Under the pieces are notes generated by a model. The model was not told the origin of the DNA, made no database searches, and was given only the letters and a program-made list of their open reading frames with translations. A program made the position numbers and the translations under genes. Shown one piece after another: positions 58,667-64,000 of a DNA stretch of 64,000 bases; within the stretch, counting starts at the first letter, position 1, and every line of letters begins with the position of its first letter. This DNA comes from a virus, in IMG/VR virus record IMGVR_UViG_3300030098_004404, positions 50,601-114,600 of that record, one strand, 5' to 3'.

Positions 58667-58885
58667 TTAAGCGTTTGAAGATGCTCTACGGTAGAGTGCC
58701 TTCTTAGCTAGGTTACGACTTTTATCTACTCCGTGATTCTTAAGTAGCGATCTTGCGATGCTAGAGTTTGACGTTCCGGCGAAAGAGGAAACAAATTCCT
58801 TTCCCGTCATATCGCCTTTTGCAAAGTTAGAAACAGTACTTACATTACGCTTCGTATTAAGAAGCGAGTTCCAATTTGTAGTCAT
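58667..58885 (-). CDS. Small hypothetical protein
   Basis: 72 aa, Ser and basic rich, mostly helical (KEFVSSFAGTSNSSIARSLLKNHG). Its start codon shares one base with the preceding stop. A function is not apparent; it is co-transcribed with SSB. Confidence 0.55.
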   Translation of the reverse strand: MTTNWNSLLNTKRNVSTVSNFAKGDMTGKEFVSSFAGTSNSSIARSLLKNHGVDKSRNLAKKALYRRASSNA

Positions 58886-59301
58886 TAAGACTCTCCTTTT
58901 CTTTTCTTTAAAGAAACACTAATTAATTTATGTGGACTATTATACATTCTGTCCAACATAGATGATTTTACTTCCTTACCCATGTATAGGAATTCGTATC
59001 CACTTGCATGTCTACCCTTACCTACAACAACTAAGCCGTTTTCCTTTACGTGTTTTATTTGGTAAACTCCGGGATTTGTGAAATATAGCCTCTCACCGCT
59101 TTCCTTTAGATAGTAAGTGCCAGATCTACCAACAACCCTGACATGATCTCCGGGGTTTAGTTCTTCTTTCCAATTCTCAACAAATCTTTTCTTCTTCTTA
59201 TAAAAAACGTAGCCGCACTTTTTACATGTCGCTAGTCTTGCGTGACACTCTGTATTACAATCTGGGCACGCCTTTACCGGTTGTTTTCTTTTCTTCGCCA
59301 T
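58885..59301 (-). CDS. Zinc-ribbon protein
   Basis: 138 aa. ACPDCNTECHARLATCKKCGYVF holds four cysteines in a ribbon. The remainder is a beta-rich domain with HVRVVGRSGTYYLKESGERLYF. ATG at 59301 has GAGGAAA upstream; the longer ATG at 59331 would be only about 8 bases from the -10 element and cannot be transcribed from that promoter with a normal leader. Confidence 0.72.
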   Translation of the reverse strand: MAKKRKQPVKACPDCNTECHARLATCKKCGYVFYKKKKRFVENWKEELNPGDHVRVVGRSGTYYLKESGERLYFTNPGVYQIKHVKENGLVVVGKGRHASGYEFLYMGKEVKSSMLDRMYNSPHKLISVSLKKRKGES

Positions 59302-59338
59302 CTTTGTTTCCTCGCTTGGTCGGTTGGTCATTACTATT

Positions 59339-59367
59339 ATTATATATCAACTATCGTCGTTTGTCAA
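59339..59367 (-). promoter_or_regulatory. Exact consensus sigma70 promoter
   Basis: Minus-strand TTGACA (59362-59367), 17 bases and TATAAT (59339-59344). Its transcript would begin near 59332 and include the zinc-ribbon protein, the 72-aa protein and SSB. Confidence 0.88.
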
Positions 59368-59371
59368 TCGG

Positions 59372-59890
59372 TTATTTAGATTTTTTCTGAATTTTTTCTG
59401 AGGCTTCTATCAAGTGTTTCGCAGATAGGTCGTCTTTTGAGATGAATATAAGGTCAATCTTTTCTTCAATCATCTTATATATATTCACGTAGTTTGGGGA
59501 GCTACTGCACATCTTTGGGTTGGAAATGTCTGAAAAATATATCTTTTCTATTCCACACTGGTAAAGCATCTGTAGGCAAGATAGGCATGGAATGGCCGTT
59601 ATGTATGCCGAGGCACCTAATGTAGATCTACCAATCCTTACTGAATTATATATGGCGTTTGCTTCGGCGTGTATCATGAAGGGATATTTTTCGGGTCTGG
59701 TGTTTGGCAAGCAGTCGTCGTCTATATCTCTTATAAAGCCATTATAACCAGACGATATTACCGTTCTGTCTTTTACTAGAACACACCCGCATTGCGTTTG
59801 TGTATCGTGGCTTCTTCTAGACCATAGAGTAGCCTCTTCAAAAAATATGTTGTCCCAATCGCTTGGTTTCTTTTTATTTAATATTACCAT
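59372..59890 (-). CDS. dCMP/cytidine deaminase
   Basis: 172 aa. HAEANAIYNSVR contains the catalytic Glu and zinc His, and IPCLSCLQMLYQCG supplies the two zinc Cys. CVLVKDRTVISSGYNG is the typical N-terminal strand pair. It deaminates dCMP to dUMP, which ThyX then methylates. ATG at 59890 is used: further in-frame codons upstream fall inside the tmRNA gene and are not protein-coding. Confidence 0.92.
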   Translation of the reverse strand: MVILNKKKPSDWDNIFFEEATLWSRRSHDTQTQCGCVLVKDRTVISSGYNGFIRDIDDDCLPNTRPEKYPFMIHAEANAIYNSVRIGRSTLGASAYITAIPCLSCLQMLYQCGIEKIYFSDISNPKMCSSSPNYVNIYKMIEEKIDLIFISKDDLSAKHLIEASEKIQKKSK

Positions 59891-59901
59891 AATCCTAGCA
59901 G

Positions 59902-60242
59902 TGGAGGCGGCGGGAATCGAACCCGCGTCCTGCATTGATTCCATAAAAACATCTACATTGTTAGCCTGCTGTAATCGCACAACAAACAAAGCTATCCGAT
60001 TATCGGAGTCAGATGGATTACCATCATCTCACGATTAATTCAAGTAGTGAGTCCTCTATCTAGGAACGGCCTAGCCCGTTCATGATTGGGCATGAAGGCT
60101 CATGAAGCCCCCTGCTGCTACGCAGCGAGTGCGAAATTCTCTTCGACACTTAAAAAAATATAATCGGTTTTTATACTGGCCAACCGATCAACCAGTCAAT
60201 GCAGTCTTTACTTCCACAATCAGTCGAAGCCTAATCGCCCCC
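59902..60242 (-). ncRNA. ssrA: tmRNA (transfer-messenger RNA)
   Basis: A 341-base gene. Its 5' GGGGGCG pairs with 3' CGCCTCC to form the acceptor stem (one G-U), and GGTTCGATTCC near the 3' end is the T-arm. The tag reading frame resumes at a GUC and reads V-E-E-N-F-A-L-A-A then UAG. The ending ALAA is the proteolysis signal. CCA is not encoded. It frees stalled ribosomes and tags proteins. The ENFALAA end recalls planctomycete tags as I remember them. Confidence 0.93.
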
Positions 60243-60244
60243 CC

Positions 60245-60799
60245 TTATCTTACTTGTATTTCCATGTCCAGTAATCTTTCTATTTCCTTTGGTATTTTCT
60301 TTATTATAGTATGTCTATCGGGCTTTGTCAACTCCTTTCTTGAAGAAATTTCCACAATTCTTGCGTTTAGTACTTCTGGATCGTACATTGTTTGTGTTCT
60401 CTTTATCTGTTTAGAGATCACAACCCTTTCACATTTATCTGACTGGTCATAGTAATGAGTATACCATTTGTCTTTATAAAGATACGGAGAGATGCCGCTT
60501 GTTTTATTGAGTCCATAATTATTATTATGAAGAGTAAAATAGTCTATAACTACATAGTCAGAGCCTTGATACCAATTTCCGGTAAGCTCACCTTCTTTTA
60601 TCTCTGGTAGTAATACATTCTTGCGATACTCCCAGAATATAACTTGGGTGAATTGCTTTTTAATCTCTCCGCTGTCACTATCTCTAAAATACTTATGATT
60701 AATCTCTATCATATCTACGTAGTCAACGACAAAAGTTTTTTCTTTTGTCCCAGCGTCCAAGAAGACAATCAGTGTCAATATTTTGACTACGTTGAGCAT
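60245..60799 (-). CDS. Hypothetical protein with signal-like N-terminus
   Basis: 184 aa. The N-terminus MLNVVKILTLIVFLDAG looks like an uncleaved signal or membrane anchor. The rest is alpha/beta with many Tyr and Lys residues. The exact promoter for the tmRNA (60303-60331) lies inside its 3' end. I do not recognise the family. Confidence 0.6.
   Translation of the reverse strand: MLNVVKILTLIVFLDAGTKEKTFVVDYVDMIEINHKYFRDSDSGEIKKQFTQVIFWEYRKNVLLPEIKEGELTGNWYQGSDYVVIDYFTLHNNNYGLNKTSGISPYLYKDKWYTHYYDQSDKCERVVISKQIKRTQTMYDPEVLNARIVEISSRKELTKPDRHTIIKKIPKEIERLLDMEIQVR
60303..60331 (-). promoter_or_regulatory. Exact consensus sigma70 promoter for tmRNA
   Basis: Minus-strand TTGACA (60326-60331), 17-base spacer and TATAAT (60303-60308). 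It lies inside the 3' coding end of the preceding gene, about 60 bases before the mature tmRNA 5' end, leaving a leader that RNase P would remove. Confidence 0.88.
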
Positions 60800-60805
60800 C
60801 AGACA

Positions 60806-61534
60806 CTATCCAACACCCAAGAGCATCATACTGCGTCCACCTCCGCCACCGGCAGTACCTTCTCTGAGAGCAATATTAGCAAATGCAATGGCATCAACCT
60901 CACCGCCAACCACGCTAATTGTGTCTATCTGTAAGGCACCTACGGTCTCCGCTGAGACGGAGTTTTTCTGTATGCTAATCATTCCAACTTCTGAGCCTGT
61001 CAGTATTGCTCGTCTAGTATGACCCGTGAATGATTGTGCGTTGTCGAGCGTTCCCTCGTCACCGTTGTCGTTACACGCAGCAATTCTGAACAACTCATCA
61101 TCAAATGAGTCTGTAGTACAGGACGCTATATTGAAATACGGAGGAAAACCGGGGGTTTGATATTTTTTAACGTTGTCTTGGCCAGACCCTCTTAGCACAA
61201 GCGGCTGTCCTGTATTACATCCAGAAAATCTATGAACAATAAATCTCTTGTCAGAAGCGTTATCAGTACTACTTGTAACTGGATTTGATTCAGAGGAAGT
61301 GGCTATCTTGTAAAAAACAAAGAAACGACAAAGGTTTGTTCCAAAGTAAGCGTCTGTGGCCTGCTCATCGACAAGTTGTGTATAGCCAGTCGGGGTACTG
61401 AGTGCGAAGGCACCCTCGTGTACACCAGCAATAAGTATCAAATCGTTTTCTACCACTCCCGCAGGTAGGGCTATTGTTAAGCTAGTCCCCGATGTAAACG
61501 AGGTAGTTTGTGTGCCTTCTAATACTACTGCCAC
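60806..61534 (-). CDS. Probable tail-fibre or virion decoration protein
   Basis: 242 aa with a GTG start. TGYTQLVDEQ, VVENDLILIAGV, FVFYKIATSSESNP and VHRFSGCNTGQPL resemble beta-sandwich domains seen in tail fibre and virion proteins. The C-terminus is Gly-rich. No signal peptide or membrane segment. A TGTGTATA motif lies 47 bases upstream (61581-61588). Assignment is by composition and motif resemblance. Confidence 0.6.
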   Translation of the reverse strand: MAVVLEGTQTTSFTSGTSLTIALPAGVVENDLILIAGVHEGAFALSTPTGYTQLVDEQATDAYFGTNLCRFFVFYKIATSSESNPVTSSTDNASDKRFIVHRFSGCNTGQPLVLRGSGQDNVKKYQTPGFPPYFNIASCTTDSFDDELFRIAACNDNGDEGTLDNAQSFTGHTRRAILTGSEVGMISIQKNSVSAETVGALQIDTISVVGGEVDAIAFANIALREGTAGGGGGRSMMLLGVG

Positions 61535-61597
61535 TTTACTGCTCCAATTTTATTTTATGAAAACTTTTAAGCCACAATAGTATACACAATTTATCTT

Positions 61598-62980
61598 TTA
61601 ACCGGCATTTGGATTATATAGATTTATCTCATCGTATTCATATCTATATAGCCGTTTACCGTTATTTTGTCGGGGTATTTGTTCTAATAGAGACTCAGAC
61701 CATGTGGCACAACGTCCACAGTTTCTTCTGCCCTTATTTCCACCGTGTGAAATTGCTGAATATTCAGCTATGTGCTGCACGGGAGAGGGGTCACAAAACC
61801 ACATTGTTCTTCCCATTATGTTCATTATCTTTCCTATTGCTGTATCGCTGTTCTGCACCCTCCAAGGTTCTGCCCTTCTCTTCTCTTGCATTGACTCCCA
61901 AGCGGATTTTGTTCTTAGTCTTGCTCCTAGCCAGTTTTTAGTAAAGTCTAGCTCAACCACCTGCTCCAGTATTTTTCTAGGCCAAACTAGGGCACAGGCA
62001 CCCCACATGCTCTTTGTTATTACTCTATTTACTCCACGATCCCTTTGCTCTGTCTTTTTGTGTGGCTTAAGACTATAGTGCTTGGGGGTGTAAAGTGAGA
62101 CAAAACCAACCTCTGTATCTGGCCACAGGATGTTTTGCTCTAAAAAGGTCTTTGAATCGGGATGAAACAGTGAATCGTCCTGTACCGTAAGAATAGTATT
62201 TGCATCGCTATTTTCTAAAGCATATCTACAGGAGTCTAGCCAGTTATGCCAAACTCCTCTCTTTGTCTCATTGTTAATGGTAAATTCTTCGTATTGCTTC
62301 CCAAGGCCACGAACATTTGGTTCCGCAAATATAAAGGGAGTAAATCCCGCTATCTGTAGTGACTCAACACAGTTCTGTAGAGTTGAAACTTTTCTAGGTG
62401 CTGTAGTCACTGCACAGAACCACTTTGTCTTGGGATTATCGGCTTCTTCTTTTTCTCGTACCTTGTTAATAGCAGACTCCACCAGTCTTTTGGCTACAAC
62501 TTTAGTAGCTGACGAAGGAACCCAACTAAACAAAACCCTTTTATTAGACTCTGCTACTAGGTGATCAATTATTGCCTGTTTGTTGTTGGTGCATCCTTCT
62601 ACTCCCCATATGTTCATCTTCTTGGCCCAGCTTTTACAAGAACAACCGGGCCTTTCTAAAAACTTTGGTATCATTTTGTGTAGCTCTGTACCAACTCCTT
62701 CTCCTATCTTCTCTGAGACAGAACGAAGAAGGTTTTCTCCTGATTCTTCTGCGGCCTTCAGTGCTAACTTTTGAACCGTCTTACAGGCCGCCGTTTTTCC
62801 ATCCTTATGCCAGTTACAGATTTCACATCTGTAGGGATTTGGTATTTTTGCCGGAACCCCAGCCATATCAGATGCGAGTTTGCATATTTTATCTTCACCA
62901 AAATCTGCCAGATGATGACAGTCAATGTCTTCCCAAGTTGCGTCTGGGTTCCCTATTATCATGTGAAATTCTTTAGCCAT
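61598..62980 (-). CDS. Glycosyltransferase with Cys-rich N-terminal domain
   Basis: 460 aa. The first ~120 residues hold cysteines at 21, 33, 52, 55 and 66 and later CSCKSW, likely zinc or Fe-S binding. From about residue 190 a GT-A domain appears: VTTAPRKVSTLQNCVESLQIAG, TILTVQDDSLFHPDSKTFLEQNI and GACALVWPRKILEQV. It ends with TYR rich segments. A similar Cys-plus-glycosyltransferase layout is at 12276-13088. Acceptor is unknown. Confidence 0.8.
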   Translation of the reverse strand: MAKEFHMIIGNPDATWEDIDCHHLADFGEDKICKLASDMAGVPAKIPNPYRCEICNWHKDGKTAACKTVQKLALKAAEESGENLLRSVSEKIGEGVGTELHKMIPKFLERPGCSCKSWAKKMNIWGVEGCTNNKQAIIDHLVAESNKRVLFSWVPSSATKVVAKRLVESAINKVREKEEADNPKTKWFCAVTTAPRKVSTLQNCVESLQIAGFTPFIFAEPNVRGLGKQYEEFTINNETKRGVWHNWLDSCRYALENSDANTILTVQDDSLFHPDSKTFLEQNILWPDTEVGFVSLYTPKHYSLKPHKKTEQRDRGVNRVITKSMWGACALVWPRKILEQVVELDFTKNWLGARLRTKSAWESMQEKRRAEPWRVQNSDTAIGKIMNIMGRTMWFCDPSPVQHIAEYSAISHGGNKGRRNCGRCATWSESLLEQIPRQNNGKRLYRYEYDEINLYNPNAG

Positions 62981-62998
62981 TTGTACTTTCCGTTTGGT

Positions 62999-63244
62999 TT
63001 ATATAATATAAATAGGAGTGTTATTACCGACATAGGCTCCAAAAGTATTGTACTCAAGCCACTCTAGAGCCTCGTCTTGATCTATACTAAGATTATTTGC
63101 TGCTATCTCTACCATTTTCGGAATATAATAAGCAACCCTTCCTGAATCGTGGCCACCACAAACGCCAATAATAGCGTCGTCATAACCATTGGCAAACAGA
63201 AGATCATCGCCAAAATATTCGCACAACTTTTCACGAATTCCCAT
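62999..63244 (-). CDS. Hypothetical protein
   Basis: 81 aa. VCGGHDSGRVAYYIPKMVEIAANN is the most conserved-looking stretch; it has no recognised active site. It overlaps the basic protein gene by 14 bases. Function unknown. Confidence 0.55.
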   Translation of the reverse strand: MGIREKLCEYFGDDLLFANGYDDAIIGVCGGHDSGRVAYYIPKMVEIAANNLSIDQDEALEWLEYNTFGAYVGNNTPIYII

Positions 63245-63410
63245 GTCCCTTGAATCCTTTTTTCCATGTTTTCTTGTCCTTGTCCCACCATTGTCGATAC
63301 TTTTCTACTATCGTCTTGGACTTTTCGTTAATCAATTTTATATGCTCCCGAAACGCCTGAAGCTCTGCTTCATCTGTTTTGCGGGGTTTATATTTTTTCT
63401 TTTTTGCCAT
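63231..63410 (-). CDS. Small basic helical protein
   Basis: 59 aa (ATG at 63410), Lys rich, with a Trp-rich end (YRQWWDKDKKTWKKGFKGHG). It lies just after the poly-Ser protein. Function unknown. Confidence 0.5.
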   Translation of the reverse strand: MAKKKKYKPRKTDEAELQAFREHIKLINEKSKTIVEKYRQWWDKDKKTWKKGFKGHGNS

Positions 63411-63411
63411 A

Positions 63412-63972
63412 TTAAGTTCTCTCAACGCAAACAACGGCGATCTGACGACCTAACACAGAGCAGGGCTGTGAAACTTGGGCACACTGACAGTTTAGCGATC
63501 CTGTCGAGCTATCACATTCATCAACTATTATGTCATACGCCCAGTGATCAAAACACTTCCATATACAGTAACCGTCTTGGAGGCAGTCTTCTCCGGGTGG
63601 CCCCAGACTTGAGAGCGAAAGAGACTCAGAAACCGTGGAAACCGACACGGAACTAGAGCCTAACGACGACGAAGCAGACGACGAAACCGAAAAAGAGGAA
63701 CTGCTACCCGACGAGGACGATCTAGATGAAGAAGACGATGAAGAAGATAAAGACCTAGAGGAAGACAAGGATGACGAAGACGACAAAGATGACGAAGACG
63801 ACGAAGCAGACGACGAAGCAGACGAAGAACTAGACGACGAAGACGATGAAGCAGACGACGAGGAAGAGCTAGACGATGACGACGACTGGGAGGAACTGCT
63901 GCCACTACTGCTACTTGATGAGCTTGAGCTACTACTAGGATCGTCTTTGCAGCACTTGCACGGCCTTCCCAT
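63412..63972 (-). CDS. Poly-serine protein with Cys-rich ends
   Basis: 186 aa. The N-terminus MGRPCKCCKDD holds a CKCC cluster, then ~95 residues of nearly pure Ser with Ala, Gly and Leu breaks, then a C-terminal region (CLQDGYCIWKCFDHWAYDI...CDSSTGSLNCQC) with at least eight cysteines. GGAGAAG precedes the ATG. A flexible linker between two small Cys modules is likely; it may be a virion or surface protein. A simple (GAC/GAA/GAT)n repeat in DNA underlies it. Confidence 0.65.
   Translation of the reverse strand: MGRPCKCCKDDPSSSSSSSSSSSGSSSSQSSSSSSSSSSSASSSSSSSSSSASSSASSSSSSLSSSSSLSSSRSLSSSSSSSSRSSSSGSSSSFSVSSSASSSLGSSSVSVSTVSESLSLSSLGPPGEDCLQDGYCIWKCFDHWAYDIIVDECDSSTGSLNCQCAQVSQPCSVLGRQIAVVCVERT
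63650..63930. repeat. Low-complexity trinucleotide tract
   Basis: On the plus strand the DNA is an irregular GAC/GAA/GAG/GAT trinucleotide array; on the minus strand it encodes serine codons (TCG, TCT, TCC, TCA, AGC). Codons vary within the tract, so it is under selection for serine rather than simple slippage alone. Likely length-variable between relatives. Confidence 0.75.
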
Positions 63973-64000
63973 TTCTTCTCCAGATACTAACTTTTACTAT

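Noticed and set aside
59891-59989. In-frame extension of the deaminase to 59989
   Set aside because: This stretch is the 3' half of the tmRNA, including its T-arm and acceptor stem. Protein similarity begins after the ATG at 59890.
152-63656. Open frames on the plus strand throughout the window
   Set aside because: Each lies antisense to a well-supported minus-strand gene, and I recognise no protein motif in any of them. They are shadows of real coding sequence.
63650-63930. Acidic plus-strand frame (Asp/Glu repeats) opposite the poly-Ser gene
   Set aside because: It lacks a good start and ribosome-binding site, and the minus-strand gene has both plus Cys-rich ends that look functional.
1-64000. 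tRNA genes
   Set aside because: Apart from the tRNA-like part of the tmRNA, I saw no cloverleaf with a T-arm consensus in the gaps. A covariance search would be decisive.

Overview
This window looks like part of a large tailed-bacteriophage (Caudoviricetes) genome. All recognisable genes lie on the minus strand, so transcription runs from high to low coordinates. Genes are short to medium, packed tightly and commonly joined by ATGA or TAATG overlaps. The gene set is viral: RecA/UvsX recombinase, DnaB helicase, DnaG-type primase, PhoH, ThyX, class I NrdA/NrdB, dNMP kinase, dCMP deaminase, MazG, a holin-like protein, a sigma-like factor and several virion-type proteins. There are no rRNAs, ribosomal proteins or host metabolic operons. 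Three tandem DUF1501 genes with Tat signals, a family very abundant in Planctomycetes, and a tmRNA whose tag ends ENFALAA suggest a planctomycete host; this is inference.

Layout in transcription order (right to left). (1) 64.0-56.5 kb: a poly-serine Cys-motif protein, a Cys-rich glycosyltransferase, a probable fibre/decoration protein, a complete tmRNA, dCMP deaminase, zinc-ribbon protein, SSB, a structured leader or ncRNA, and Hsp20. (2) 56.5-46.2 kb: an envelope-directed block with a PAP2 phosphatase, three Tat-signal DUF1501 proteins, a head-associated protein, Cys-rich membrane-anchored peptides, a papain-like peptidase, a holin-like protein and several one-helix membrane proteins. (3) 46-35 kb: a sigma-like factor, an abundant-looking virion protein between a candidate promoter and a terminator, ribonucleotide reductase, a cytidylyltransferase, an epimerase, ThyX, MazG, a tail-tube-like structural protein and PhoH. 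(4) 35-18.5 kb: replication and recombination genes, including UvsX, DnaB, DnaG, several PD-(D/E)XK nucleases, and a DNA polymerase III alpha split into two genes with a DnaQ-like exonuclease between them. A sulfotransferase, methyltransferases and a glycosyltransferase are interleaved. (5) 18.5-0.6 kb: a dense glycan island of glycosyltransferases, FkbM and other methyltransferases, GDP-fucose synthase-like, aminotransferase, formyltransferase, nucleotidyltransferase and cupin isomerase-like genes.

The parts appear to work together as follows. The phage supplies its own dNTP synthesis, polymerase, helicase, primase and recombinase. It devotes about a third of the window to building or modifying a glycan, possibly with amino, formyl, methyl, fucosyl and sulfate decorations. 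It also carries an exported set of proteins likely aimed at the host envelope. Five exact consensus sigma70 promoters (TTGACA, 17 bp, TATAAT) lie in the right third of the window. A different shared 10-mer, TGCGTATATA, precedes two structural genes and may be a late promoter read with the phage sigma-like factor. Coordinates for starts were adjusted where a ribosome-binding site or overlap favoured an internal start.
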